From: Bacteroidales bacterium
Lineage (GTDB): Bacteria; Bacteroidota; Bacteroidia; Bacteroidales; Cfx3-03
Length of the DNA: 35,531 nt
Direction of reading: 5' to 3'
Assembly: GCA_023251485.1 (NCBI GenBank)
Contig: JAHEYR010000013.1
Span: forward strand, 1 to 35,531
Shown here one piece after another: positions 1-8,403 of this stretch. Positions within the stretch are counted from its first letter, which is position 1. Every line of letters starts with the position of its first letter. A program made the translations under genes and the position numbers. The notes under the pieces were generated by a model. The model saw only the letters and a list, made by a program, of their open reading frames with translations. It was not told where the DNA came from and searched no databases.

Positions 1-812
1 CCTCAAATCGTTCTGAAGAGTATACTCGTTTTGAAGGACGGGTTAGTTCTATCGGTAATTTTGCCGAGGCCTTGGCTGGTATTATTGGCGGACTGATTGC
101 TGTTATTTCGCTTCGTACGCCTTATTTTGTGCAGACCTTTGTCTCTCTGATTGCGATACCCGCTGCACTTTTTTTACAAGAGCCCCCGGTTAAGCTGGCT
201 CCCCGAAAGCCGGGCGTAAAAGATGTTGTGCGCATTATTTTTAAGGCCATTCATGGAGATATGAAGCTGAAATGGAATATTATCTTTTCTTCCGTAACCG
301 GAGCGTCTACTTTGACGATGGCATGGTTTGCGCAACCCTATTTTAGTAAAATCCATTTACAGGTTCAAGGTTTTGGATTTGTCTGGGCTGCTTTGAATTT
401 GATTGTTGGTCTTGCTGCTTTTTATGCATGGAGAGTTGAGAAGCGATTGGGTCCCGAAAAGACAACACTCTTATTTACTATTACCTTGATCGCTTCGTAT
501 CTTTTGCTGTCTTTAGTAAATTCTTTCTATGGATTATTAATTCTGGCAGCATTTTATATTGCTCGTGGTCTGGCTACTCCAACTTTGCGCGATTATATTA
601 ACCGCGTCTCTATTTCGGAGGAACGAGCGACGGTATTGAGTGTTCGTAATTTTGTAATTCGGCTTATTTTTGCCACACTGGGGCCTTTATATGGTTGGTG
701 TACTGATCAATATGGATTAAGTCAGGCGTTATTTGTTGCCAGTATTGTTTTTGGTCTGATGAGCGCTATATCGCTATTCTTCTTTTTGAAATATAAAACC
801 TACAAGGCTTGA
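1..812 (+). CDS. MFS transporter, C-terminal part (5' end outside window)
   Basis: The reading frame is open from base 3 to the stop at 810-812 (269 residues visible), so the true start lies upstream; the TTG at 72 is internal. The first visible stretch contains the loop GRVSSIGNFAEALAGIIGG, the kind of charged loop plus glycine-rich helix seen in major facilitator superfamily carriers. It is followed by about six or seven hydrophobic helices (for example FVQTFVSLIAIPAALFL and LIVGLAAFYAW) separated by short basic loops. This fits the C-terminal half of a 12-helix inner-membrane secondary transporter. The substrate cannot be read from the sequence. The gene converges with the zinc-type ABC importer, leaving only 28 bases between the stops, and no clear terminator hairpin is visible there. 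Confidence 0.8.
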   Translation, partial: SNRSEEYTRFEGRVSSIGNFAEALAGIIGGLIAVISLRTPYFVQTFVSLIAIPAALFLQEPPVKLAPRKPGVKDVVRIIFKAIHGDMKLKWNIIFSSVTGASTLTMAWFAQPYFSKIHLQVQGFGFVWAALNLIVGLAAFYAWRVEKRLGPEKTTLLFTITLIASYLLLSLVNSFYGLLILAAFYIARGLATPTLRDYINRVSISEERATVLSVRNFVIRLIFATLGPLYGWCTDQYGLSQALFVASIVFGLMSAISLFFFLKYKTYKA

Positions 813-840
813 TCCTTTCAGGTCGATGTTCGTCATTCGT

Positions 841-1674
841 TTATTGATGCTTCAAATGGATCGAAAGCGTTAATTCCTTCAATACCTTAGCAACAATGAA
901 GATGACTGCAAATGAGAAGATAATAGATGCTCCACTCGGGATGTTGGCATAGTATGAGATAATCAATCCACTAAACGATCCCAGACATCCAAACAATACT
1001 GAAAATCCGATCATCTTTTTGAAGTCTTTGGTGAAAATATTTGCAGTGGTTTGAGGTAAAGTTAAAAAGCTGATCACCAAAATAATTCCAACTACACGTA
1101 TGCTGAGAACAATTGTCAATGCAACCATAATCAACAAAATATTGTTGAAAAGCATGACCGGTACTTTATGAGCACGGGCAAATTCTTCGTCAAAAGATAT
1201 ATATAGGATGATTCGGTAGAATACCAGAAAGAATACAACGATTATCAATGTGTTGAGAGCCATTAACAATAAATCGGTGGTGTTTACGGTGAGTATGCTT
1301 CCAAACAGGTAGGTCATTAGATTTGGCGAATAACCCGGCGTAAGGAATATAAAAATGATTCCTAAGGCCATTCCCATCGACCAGAGGATGCCAATTGCTG
1401 AATCTTCGCGAACTTCTGTCTTTTTTGAGATGTATTCGATCCCTAATGCAGATAGAATGGAAAAGACAGCGGCTCCCAGCACCGGATTAAATCCAAGGTA
1501 ATAGCTAATTCCAATTCCTCCAAATGAAGAATGCGTGATGCCTCCGCTGATGAAAACAATTCGGCGGGCAACAATATAGGTTCCTATAAATCCGCAGGCA
1601 ATACTAGCCAATAACGCAGAGAAAAAGGCATTATAAAAAAACTGATATCTGAAAAGTTCGATTATTTGTTCCAT
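841..1674 (-). CDS. znuB: Metal (Zn/Mn-type) ABC transporter permease
   Basis: Predicted 277-residue inner-membrane permease of the ABC-3 family (ZnuB/MntB/TroC-like). It has about eight hydrophobic helices and the early family segment GTYIVARRIVFISGGITHSSFGGIG (quoted here only as landmark GTYIVARRIVF plus ITHSSFGGIG). A longer frame opens at 1716, but that would overlap the ATPase gene. The ATG at 1674 gives MEQIIELFRYQFF, the usual short N-terminus, and lies 7 bases after the ATPase stop, so I chose it. It forms the channel for a divalent cation delivered by the lipoprotein encoded at 2428-3360 and is energised by the ATPase at 1682-2422. Zinc is favoured by the His-rich partner; manganese or iron cannot be excluded. 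Confidence 0.88.
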   Translation of the reverse strand: MEQIIELFRYQFFYNAFFSALLASIACGFIGTYIVARRIVFISGGITHSSFGGIGISYYLGFNPVLGAAVFSILSALGIEYISKKTEVREDSAIGILWSMGMALGIIFIFLTPGYSPNLMTYLFGSILTVNTTDLLLMALNTLIIVVFFLVFYRIILYISFDEEFARAHKVPVMLFNNILLIMVALTIVLSIRVVGIILVISFLTLPQTTANIFTKDFKKMIGFSVLFGCLGSFSGLIISYYANIPSGASIIFSFAVIFIVAKVLKELTLSIHLKHQ

Positions 1675-1681
1675 AAAAGGC

Positions 1682-2422
1682 TTAATGATGATGTTCGAGG
1701 ACGGTGTGAGGTACATGTCCGTGCGTTATTATCTGGATCGGACAGTTGTAATCGGCTAATTGCTCTTCTGTGATGATGTTTGACTGATGATAATGTAATT
1801 CCCGATTGACACAGGCAATCGTCTTTACATAGCTTGTTATGGTGCCTACATCATGCGAAATGATGATGATAGCCATCTGTTTGTTTAAATCATGCAGCAG
1901 TCCATATAGCTCGTGCTCAAATTTATTGTCAACAAATGAACTGGGTTCGTCCAGTATTAGAAGGCGAGGAGATGAGATCAATGCGCGACAAAGAAAAACG
2001 CGTTGCATTTGTCCACCTGAAAGCTCACCAATAGGCTTTTTCTTAAGATGGGTTATTCCTGTCTGTTCGAGTAGCTCGTCTGCTTTCTGTTTGTCTAATT
2101 TATTAAAGCTGGTGATGAGTTGATTTTGACTCATCAATCCAGAAAGGATCACATCATAAACTGTGATTGGAAATTTACTGTCAATCTTATTAATCTGAGG
2201 GAGATATCCAATGAAATTTCGAGTATTCACACAATATGTTATTTCTCCTTTGAGGGGTTTTAATAAACCTAAGATCACCTTTACCAACGTAGTCTTCCCT
2301 CCACCATTAGGACCAATAACACCGATGAAATCGCGATCAAAAACCTTCATGTTTACATCAGAAAGGACAATGTTTTTGTCGTAACCGGCTGAGACGTTCT
2401 TTAATTCTAGTAGCTGTTCCAT
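1682..2422 (-). CDS. znuC: Metal ABC transporter ATP-binding protein
   Basis: 246-residue ABC ATPase. Walker A is GPNGGGKTT (about residues 37-45), the signature is LSGGQMQR, Walker B plus catalytic Glu is LLILDEPSSFVD, and the switch histidine is in IIISHDVGT. This is the cytoplasmic motor of the importer, working with the permease gene 7 bases downstream and the binding protein gene 5 bases upstream. The C-terminus is rich in histidine (HGHVPHTVLEHHH), as in several ZnuC proteins, which suggests metal sensing or buffering; that is inference. The start ATG at 2422 gives MEQLLELKNVSAGYD, a normal ABC N-terminus. Confidence 0.92.
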   Translation of the reverse strand: MEQLLELKNVSAGYDKNIVLSDVNMKVFDRDFIGVIGPNGGGKTTLVKVILGLLKPLKGEITYCVNTRNFIGYLPQINKIDSKFPITVYDVILSGLMSQNQLITSFNKLDKQKADELLEQTGITHLKKKPIGELSGGQMQRVFLCRALISSPRLLILDEPSSFVDNKFEHELYGLLHDLNKQMAIIIISHDVGTITSYVKTIACVNRELHYHQSNIITEEQLADYNCPIQIITHGHVPHTVLEHHH

Positions 2423-2427
2423 CGTTT

Positions 2428-3360
2428 TTATTCGCTCATTTCTTTTTTCAACATTGCACCCAGTCGATACATATTATCTAACCAATCCGGAGCCATATGG
2501 TCAAACTGAACCAATCGGGCTCCTATTTCAGTAGCAATGGCGGATGCATTTTTTGTGTCGTATTGTTTTTGAATGAAGATGACCTTGACTTTATCTTTTC
2601 GTGCTAAATCGACTAAGTTGAAAAGATAGTTGGCTGTTGGCTCTTTCCCCGCATATTCAATGGATATCTGGTGTAGATTATAGTCCTTAGCCAAATAGGT
2701 GAGTGCGGGATGGTAAACCATGAACTTGCGATCTTTCAACGGTGCCAATTCAGCTTTGAGGGTAGAATCAAGTTTGTTCACATCTGCAATTAGCGCTACA
2801 TAGTTTTTTGTAAAATGATCTTTCTCTGTCGGATCATTTTGAATGAGTGCGTCCAGATAGTGTTTGGCCTGAATTTTAACCTCTTTGGGTGATAACCAGA
2901 TGTGAGGATCGATACCAGATGCATTATGTTTATGCGTCTCAATTGTAGCGTGACCGTCATGTTCGTTATGATCTGCATGACCTTCAAAAGGCTCTTCCTC
3001 TTTAAGAACAGAACATCCATCGCTGGTGTTGATGATCTTTAATTGGGGATTATTCTTTGCGATAGTCTCCATCCAGGCCTCTTCAAATATGATGTAGCCA
3101 ATTCTGAAGAATAAGTGTGCTTTGGCCAGTTCCTTCATTTGAGAAGGCGTTGGGTCATAATCAGAATGTCCCATGCCGGGAGGTATCATCACTTCAACCT
3201 GATATTTGTCACCGGCAATTCGTTGTACAAAATATTGCTGTGGCAGGATGCTAACAAAAACAACAGGCTTTGTGTTTTTGTCAGACGTCTGGTTTTTACA
3301 TCCAGTGAAGCCTAATATTATGAAAATGATAGTTAAGAGTGCTGAAAGATATTTATTCAT
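2428..3360 (-). CDS. znuA: Zinc-type ABC transporter substrate-binding lipoprotein
   Basis: 310-residue cluster A-I solute-binding protein. The chosen ATG at 3360 gives a lipoprotein signal (MNKYLSALLTIIFIILGFTGC) with lipobox FTGC; the frame opens further upstream at 3411 but that would bury the signal peptide. Family segments are VSILPQQYFVQRIAG near the N-terminus, GMGHSDYDPTPSQM with a metal-ligand His, and DPHIWLSP with the second His. A His/Asp-rich loop (GHADHNEHDGHATIETHKH, about residues 126-145) sits between them and is typical of zinc-specific ZnuA. It captures the cation in the periplasm for the ABC pair downstream. The gene is first in the operon; no clear Zur operator or TAnnTTTG element is visible in the 149 bases upstream. 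Confidence 0.92.
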   Translation of the reverse strand: MNKYLSALLTIIFIILGFTGCKNQTSDKNTKPVVFVSILPQQYFVQRIAGDKYQVEVMIPPGMGHSDYDPTPSQMKELAKAHLFFRIGYIIFEEAWMETIAKNNPQLKIINTSDGCSVLKEEEPFEGHADHNEHDGHATIETHKHNASGIDPHIWLSPKEVKIQAKHYLDALIQNDPTEKDHFTKNYVALIADVNKLDSTLKAELAPLKDRKFMVYHPALTYLAKDYNLHQISIEYAGKEPTANYLFNLVDLARKDKVKVIFIQKQYDTKNASAIATEIGARLVQFDHMAPDWLDNMYRLGAMLKKEMSE

Positions 3361-3509
3361 TCGGGTGTGCGATTTTATTAGGCTGATATAACTTTTATGC
3401 GCTGGACTCAATTTATGTTTTTAGAAACAGATGAACACTCTTGAAAACAGGTATTCATCGAACCCTATTTCAGTAACGTGTCTTAAACAAGAGAACGTAT
3501 AAAAAAGTT

Positions 3510-4442
3510 TTAAATACCTGACGTGTTTAAATTTCCTAATGAAACAGTTACAAGCTTTTCTTGCGTAGGATCATCATCATTTCTGAGACGAAGCGAGATC
3601 TGTAGATGTAGATTATAGATGCTTAATTCGGTTTCTTTCGACATTATCTTACCTATCTTCAGTATGTCGGAGTTGATGATTCCATCTCTTCGTGTCGATT
3701 CTCTTCCAAATATTTCGTCTTTTGAAGTTGTTAAGAATGATTGATCAAACTCTTGGAAGTAATAGATATTGGCGATCTCATCAATACTAATAACCTGAAG
3801 ATTTTCTATCCCTTCCATGTTTAGTGTAAACCAGCGGTGAACGTTTTCATCTATCAAACAACGGTTTAACGAATCACGTTGAAGAATTCTGGCACAGTTT
3901 ATAATGGCTCTTCCATAAAAGTTGTTTTCAAAAGAGTAAATTTTGTCATGCGTAATAGCATACCTGACACTCATCCCTCCAATGATATTGCGCAATTTAG
4001 GAAAGTAGTGATAAGCATTATATACGCGCAATATGAGTGCGAAGTTTGCGGCAAACAATAGGGCATGCAAAGGCGTAGAGAAGATCAGAAAACCACCATC
4101 ACCCGTGCTGATAAAATTCCTGTTTATGCGCTTTACATCATATTCCTGAAAGATGTATTTATGATTTTTCAGGCAAAGTTCAATGGTTGATGCAAAAAGA
4201 GACTTGAAAATAAAAGGAATCAGGGTTTGTTCAAACTCGCCGTAAGTGCTATACTGATATATGTCAATTCCCAAAACCGAACGCGTGTTGATGTTTTGGT
4301 AATCAACATATTCGTGTAATAGCTCGCGTAGATCGGATTCATTTGGGATGATATTTGTTTTTTCAAAAATGATGCGTTCATCATGTGATGACAGAATATG
4401 TTGAATTTCTTCGTGACTAAATATTTTTATTGGCTTGGCCAT
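3510..4442 (-). CDS. Class III nucleotide-cyclase-like protein, divergent
   Basis: 310 residues, no signal peptide or membrane segment. Residues about 55-205 show the order of motifs of a class III adenylate/guanylate cyclase homology domain: VLGIDIYQYS (Asp60, metal site 1), FISTGDGGFLIF (Asp115, metal site 2), a middle GGMSVRYAITHDKIY strand pair, then YGRAIINCARILQ followed by CLIDENVH. Both metal aspartates and Arg185 are present. The purine-selecting Lys, three residues before GD, is Ile, and the transition-state Asn position is Ile181, with Asn182 one place later. The remaining 100 residues are unrecognised. It lies 41 bases after aroE and probably shares its transcript. Activity could be a cyclase with unusual substrate, or a catalytically dead nucleotide-binding regulator. 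The fold assignment is by motif pattern only. Confidence 0.65.
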   Translation of the reverse strand: MAKPIKIFSHEEIQHILSSHDERIIFEKTNIIPNESDLRELLHEYVDYQNINTRSVLGIDIYQYSTYGEFEQTLIPFIFKSLFASTIELCLKNHKYIFQEYDVKRINRNFISTGDGGFLIFSTPLHALLFAANFALILRVYNAYHYFPKLRNIIGGMSVRYAITHDKIYSFENNFYGRAIINCARILQRDSLNRCLIDENVHRWFTLNMEGIENLQVISIDEIANIYYFQEFDQSFLTTSKDEIFGRESTRRDGIINSDILKIGKIMSKETELSIYNLHLQISLRLRNDDDPTQEKLVTVSLGNLNTSGI

Positions 4443-4483
4443 AATAATTGTATTTTAAGAAACTGGAATCAAAGATATATATT

Positions 4484-5233
4484 TTAGACCTTATTCCAAA
4501 GATGCCATGCGGTTTCAGCTTGTGTGTGAAGCATCAATAATCCATTTAAAGTTTTTGCTCCTTTTAGCTTAGCCTTTTTTAAAAGTAAGGTTTCTTGAGG
4601 ATTATAAATTAAATCAAAAATAAAATGATCAGCACTAATTGCATCATAAGGAAGAGGAGGGCATGCATCGATATTCGGGTACATCCCTAATGGAGTCGTA
4701 TTAATAATCAAGCTGTTTTCCTTGATGAGGCTGGGTGTTACGTCTTGATACGAAATCTGTTGTGGAGTAGCGGGTGTTCGTGATACTAACTTGTAATTGA
4801 TGCCAAGGTGTTCAAGGGCATATAAAACAGCTTTTGCGGCACCGCCATTTCCGAGTACAAGTGCGGTTTTATGATGTTCGGCTCCTTTTAGACTTTCAAG
4901 TACACCATTGAAATCAGTGTTGAATCCTTTGAGCCAGATGCTCGAATCTCGTCTTTCTACTTTGATGGTATTTACAGCTCCAATTTTTAATGCCATATCG
5001 TCAATTTCAGAAAGGAATGGAATTACCTGTTGTTTATAGGGTATTGTGACATTTAGACCACAGATGGCTGGTTCGTTCTGTAATAATAGCGGAAGGGATT
5101 GGATGGTCTCTAATGGGAATAACCGGTAAACAGCATCATTAATATTTTCTCTTGTAAACTTATCTGAAAAGTAACCTGGCGAGAAAGAGTGGGAGAGAGG
5201 ATAACCTATTAATCCGAATACACGCATACTCAT
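4484..5233 (-). CDS. aroE: Shikimate dehydrogenase
   Basis: 249 residues. Catalyses NADPH-dependent reduction of 3-dehydroshikimate to shikimate in aromatic amino-acid synthesis, in the cytoplasm. Motifs: GYPLSHSFSP for shikimate binding (about residues 10-19), GLNVTIPYKQQVIP with the catalytic Lys, the glycine-rich nucleotide loop LGNGGAAKAVLYAL, NTTPLGMYP, and the C-terminal GLLMLHTQAETAW. Two ATGs are possible (5233 and 5227); the second gives MRVFGLIGYP, closer to usual AroE starts. The gene lies between a TPR protein and the cyclase-like gene and is preceded by a hairpin at 5249-5284. Confidence 0.95.
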   Translation of the reverse strand: MSMRVFGLIGYPLSHSFSPGYFSDKFTRENINDAVYRLFPLETIQSLPLLLQNEPAICGLNVTIPYKQQVIPFLSEIDDMALKIGAVNTIKVERRDSSIWLKGFNTDFNGVLESLKGAEHHKTALVLGNGGAAKAVLYALEHLGINYKLVSRTPATPQQISYQDVTPSLIKENSLIINTTPLGMYPNIDACPPLPYDAISADHFIFDLIYNPQETLLLKKAKLKGAKTLNGLLMLHTQAETAWHLWNKV

Positions 5234-5248
5234 TTTTTTATAATCAAA

Positions 5249-5284
5249 AGACGCTGCTCGATTTTTTGATCTAAGTCAGCGTCT
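5249..5284 (-). terminator. Hairpin between TPR gene and aroE (possible terminator or attenuator)
   Basis: Perfect 8-base arms AGACGCTG (5249-5256) and CAGCGTCT (5277-5284) enclose a 20-base loop. Read on the - strand, the second arm runs into TTTTGATTATA, a modest U tract, 16 bases before the aroE start. It may reduce read-through from the TPR gene into aroE. The U tract is imperfect, so the hairpin could also be a processing site. Confidence 0.4.
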
Positions 5285-5303
5285 GATTTATTTTTGTTAT
5301 TCC

Positions 5304-6743
5304 TTAATTCAATGAAGAGTCCAAAAGAGAATTTAATTTAGGTGGGCGAAACCGTTCTATAAATTCAATGATTGCAGGATTTGATTGAAATGCAGGTGAA
5401 TATTCAAAAATCTGCTCCATAGAATCGTAATCTTCCATCAGGGCTTCAGTCAGAATAGCAAATGCTTCATCATCTTGCAGATTATTGAGGTAATAGTCAA
5501 ATATTCGATACTTGAAATCTGTAGAATCGGCATGGTGCTTAAACCCTATTTGCAATATCTCAATAGCCTTAGAAAAATTCTTCTCTTCAGCGTATGAATT
5601 AGAGTAATCAAGCCAAACATCAGGATTGGAGGTGTCGCATGAAACAGATTTTGCATAACACTCTTTTGCTTTTGCGAAATCACCTATTTCCATATATTCA
5701 TCAGCTAAAAGATACCATGCTTCTCCATCATTCTTCGCAATTTTGACTGCTTCTTTAAAGCAGACTATCGCTTCGGTATGATGTCCTTTTTCACTTAAAA
5801 CACATCCTAAACCAATACGAGCAGCCGAAACTGAAGGATCAGATTCAATGGCTTTGCGGTAGAAGTCTTCTGCTTTTTCAAGCTGACCTAGTTTCTCATA
5901 GCACTCGCCAATAAAATAATAGGTCATCTCTTCCGGCGTCTCATATTTAAGCGACTCCTTATAAGCTTCTAAAGCGTCCTCATATTTTTCTAGGGCCGTA
6001 AAAGCAGTTCCCTTATTGATGTATGCGTTTACAAAAGTTTCATCGATGGCTAATACAAAATCATAGGCATCAATGGCTTTTTCATAATCTGGTATTGATG
6101 AATAGATGGATCCTAAGTTGAACCATGCACTTTTTGAATAGGGATTTTTTTCGATATATTTAATCAGAAAATCAACGATGAGTTCGTGTTTTTGAATCAT
6201 TTCCGCACAGAAGGTTAGTTCATAGAGGACAGATTCGTTTTCAGGATCAAACTCAAGTGCTTTTTTGAAATAGAGAATTGCAGATTCATAATCACCTAGA
6301 TTACAATATTCGTAGGCTATCGATGTATAGATCTCATCCAGATTGTCAGTCGTTCCTTCTAATGCCTTCTTGAATTCATTGATTGCTTGCTGATTAAGCT
6401 GAAGTTGACTGAAGATCTCCCCCTTAATTCTATATATATCGCTATTATCAGGCTCATTTGCCTGAATTTCATTTAATAAAACCAAAGCACGCTCTGATTC
6501 GTTATTACGAATGAGATATTGGACCCTTTTAAGAGAGATAATAAGTGAATTGGGATGTTGTTCCATTGCTAGCTGAATGATTATCTTACATTTATCTAAA
6601 TCGTTAGAAATTAAATAATGATCGATGATCGATTCATATTCGTCAGAATCAAAATAAAAGCTCTCTCCTGACATCAGCTTACTTTCAACCCGCTCAATCA
6701 ATTCACTGGCCGATTCGTCGAAGAACTCACTATACTCTTCCAT
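5304..6743 (-). CDS. Tetratricopeptide repeat protein
   Basis: 479 residues made almost wholly of TPR units from about residue 60 to 440; typical units read YESAILYFKKALEFDPEN, YEKAIDAYDFVLAIDE and LEKAEDFYRKAIESDPS, at the 34-residue spacing of the fold. There is no signal peptide, so it is probably a cytoplasmic scaffold. The N-terminal 50 residues are very acidic (MEEYSEFFDESASELIERVES). It is the first gene of a leftward group with aroE and the cyclase-like gene. A TAnnTTTG element lies just upstream at 6767-6774. The partner is unknown; similar long soluble TPR proteins are common in Bacteroidetes. Confidence 0.85.
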   Translation of the reverse strand: MEEYSEFFDESASELIERVESKLMSGESFYFDSDEYESIIDHYLISNDLDKCKIIIQLAMEQHPNSLIISLKRVQYLIRNNESERALVLLNEIQANEPDNSDIYRIKGEIFSQLQLNQQAINEFKKALEGTTDNLDEIYTSIAYEYCNLGDYESAILYFKKALEFDPENESVLYELTFCAEMIQKHELIVDFLIKYIEKNPYSKSAWFNLGSIYSSIPDYEKAIDAYDFVLAIDETFVNAYINKGTAFTALEKYEDALEAYKESLKYETPEEMTYYFIGECYEKLGQLEKAEDFYRKAIESDPSVSAARIGLGCVLSEKGHHTEAIVCFKEAVKIAKNDGEAWYLLADEYMEIGDFAKAKECYAKSVSCDTSNPDVWLDYSNSYAEEKNFSKAIEILQIGFKHHADSTDFKYRIFDYYLNNLQDDEAFAILTEALMEDYDSMEQIFEYSPAFQSNPAIIEFIERFRPPKLNSLLDSSLN

Positions 6744-6766
6744 ATAAAATGCAATGGTTTGTTGTG

Positions 6767-6774
6767 CAAATATA
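6767..6774 (-). promoter_or_regulatory. Bacteroidetes -7 element for the TPR gene
   Basis: The - strand reads TATATTTG, a full match to TAnnTTTG, 23 bases before the ATG at 6743. No TTTG -33 element is found at the usual spacing, so the call rests on one half of the promoter. Confidence 0.4.
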
Positions 6775-6917
6775 CGACAAATAATTGTGATGCTTTTATT
6801 TATTAAAGAAATGACTATTTTTTAACGTTATATTCAACTTCTTTTGTTTCAGGAAGAACCATTTTTAATGATAAGTTGCTATTTTTAATTGTAAATAGAA
6901 CTCTGAAACCCGTAATA

Positions 6918-6947
6918 TTGTTTATTTTTGTTCTTTAAAATAAACAA
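6918..6947 (+). promoter_or_regulatory. -7 element inside a perfect inverted repeat in the phosphohexomutase leader
   Basis: TATTTTTG at 6923-6930 matches TAnnTTTG. It lies within a perfect inverted repeat with 11-base arms, TTGTTTATTTT (6918-6928) and AAAATAAACAA (6937-6947), spacer 6929-6936. The second arm ends five bases before the ATG at 6953. It could be an operator covering the promoter, or a weak leader hairpin near the ribosome site. The arms are almost all A/T, so chance is not excluded. Confidence 0.4.
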
Positions 6948-6952
6948 TAGAG

Positions 6953-8356
6953 ATGACACTTATAAAATCAATTTCAGGGATACGAGGAACGATAGGGGGA
7001 AAGCCTGGCGATGGCTTAAGTCCATTGGATATTGTAAAGTTTACTGCCGCATTTGTTACTTTCCTGAAAAAGAAAGAAGGAAAAAATAAACTAAAACTCA
7101 TTGTTGGTCGTGATGCCCGGATCTCCGGAGAGATGGTGAACCATGTTGTGATTGGAACATTAATGGGTATGGGCGTCGATGTGGTTGATACCGGTCTATC
7201 TACTACCCCAACGGTAGAAATGGCTGTGATTGATCTTAATGCTGATGGAGGAATCATCCTTACTGCAAGTCATAATCCTCGTCAATGGAATGCACTGAAG
7301 CTTTTGAATGGAAAAGGTGAATTTATTTCAGCTGCTGATGGTGCTGAAGTATTGGAAACCGCTGATAATGATACCTATTCTTTTATTGATGTTGAGCATT
7401 TAGGGAAGGTTTCCTATAATGATACAACGATTGATCGACATATAGAAAAGATTTTACAACTACCATTGGTAGATGTTGAAGCTATAACGAAAGCAAATTT
7501 TAAAGTAGCTATTGACGCTGTAAATTCCACAGGAGGGATCGCACTACCTAAACTTTTGAAAGCATTGGGCGTAGAAAAAGTGGTTGAACTCTATTGTACT
7601 CCTGATGGACAATTTCCACATAACCCTGAACCATTGCCTGAGAATTTGACTGAAATTTCTAAGGAAGTAGTGAAAAATCATTGCAATGTGGGTTTTGTTG
7701 TGGACCCTGATGTAGATAGATTGGCTATCGTTTGTGAAGACGGGGAGATGTTTGGCGAAGAATATACGCTTGTATCTATTGCAGATTATGTTTTGAAGCA
7801 TACTCCGGGGAATACAGTGTCTAACATGTCGTCAACCCGCGCACTTCGTGACGTTTCAGAGAAAGCTGGAGTTCAATATAACGCCTCAGCTGTTGGCGAA
7901 GTAAATGTGGTTGAGATGATGAAAGCTACTTCGGCTGTTATTGGAGGTGAAGGAAATGGAGGTGTGATCTATCCAGAACTGCATTATGGTCGCGATTCTC
8001 TTGTTGGGATCGCTTTGTTTTTGACGCATCTGGCTAAGTTTGGCAAGCATTGTTCAGCTTTAAGAGATACTTATCCAAACTATTCTATCTCTAAAAACAA
8101 GATTCAATTAGCTCCCGAGATGGATGTTGATAAAATTTTATTAAAAATAGCAAGCAAATATAAGAACCAACCGATTAGTACGATTGATGGAGTGAAAATT
8201 GAATTTGATCGGGAGTGGGTGCATCTTCGTAAATCAAACACTGAACCGATTATCCGAATTTACTCTGAAAGTGATTCATCTAATAAAGCTGAAGCTATCG
8301 CTAAAAAAATCATTAGCGATATTAGAGAAGCGATAAAGGATAATGAAGAGGAATAA
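6953..8356 (+). CDS. glmM: Phosphoglucosamine mutase / phosphohexomutase, archaeal-type
   Basis: 467 residues of the alpha-D-phosphohexomutase superfamily. The phosphoserine loop is TASHNP with Ser106, the Mg loop is DPDVDR (251-256), the sugar loop is GGEGNGG (331-337), and the C-terminal phosphate-binding loop is RKSNTEPIIRI. The likely reaction is interconversion of glucosamine-6-phosphate and glucosamine-1-phosphate for UDP-GlcNAc and so for peptidoglycan and lipopolysaccharide. The sugar loop is GEGNGG rather than the GEQSGH of classical bacterial GlmM; this form is known from archaeal and Bacteroidetes enzymes, so phosphomannomutase or phosphoglucomutase activity is an alternative. It is a single-gene unit: its own leader at 6918-6947 and a terminator at 8375-8403. 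Confidence 0.85.
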   Translation: MTLIKSISGIRGTIGGKPGDGLSPLDIVKFTAAFVTFLKKKEGKNKLKLIVGRDARISGEMVNHVVIGTLMGMGVDVVDTGLSTTPTVEMAVIDLNADGGIILTASHNPRQWNALKLLNGKGEFISAADGAEVLETADNDTYSFIDVEHLGKVSYNDTTIDRHIEKILQLPLVDVEAITKANFKVAIDAVNSTGGIALPKLLKALGVEKVVELYCTPDGQFPHNPEPLPENLTEISKEVVKNHCNVGFVVDPDVDRLAIVCEDGEMFGEEYTLVSIADYVLKHTPGNTVSNMSSTRALRDVSEKAGVQYNASAVGEVNVVEMMKATSAVIGGEGNGGVIYPELHYGRDSLVGIALFLTHLAKFGKHCSALRDTYPNYSISKNKIQLAPEMDVDKILLKIASKYKNQPISTIDGVKIEFDREWVHLRKSNTEPIIRIYSESDSSNKAEAIAKKIISDIREAIKDNEEE

Positions 8357-8374
8357 ATCTTTGATATAAACTAG

Positions 8375-8403
8375 AGCGTCTTTGGAAACAGAGGCGCTTT
8401 TTT
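8375..8403 (+). terminator. Rho-independent terminator after the phosphohexomutase gene
   Basis: Stem of 9 pairs, AGCGTCTTT (8375-8383) with AGAGGCGCT (8390-8398), including G-T pairs, around the loop GGAAAC, then a run of six Ts (8398-8403). It begins 19 bases after the stop codon. The same hairpin follows the convergent YceI-like gene ending at 8402, so it may serve both strands, although the U tract favours the + strand. Confidence 0.8.

Noticed and set aside
1839-2123. 94-residue frame opposite the ABC ATPase gene
   Set aside because: Lies wholly inside the ATPase gene on the other strand, with no family pattern; a shadow of the real gene.
3510-4442. Pycsar-type phage-defence cyclase
   Set aside because: No TM effector or other Pycsar partner is adjacent; the neighbours are aroE and a zinc importer. 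The cyclase-like domain is kept, the defence role is not.
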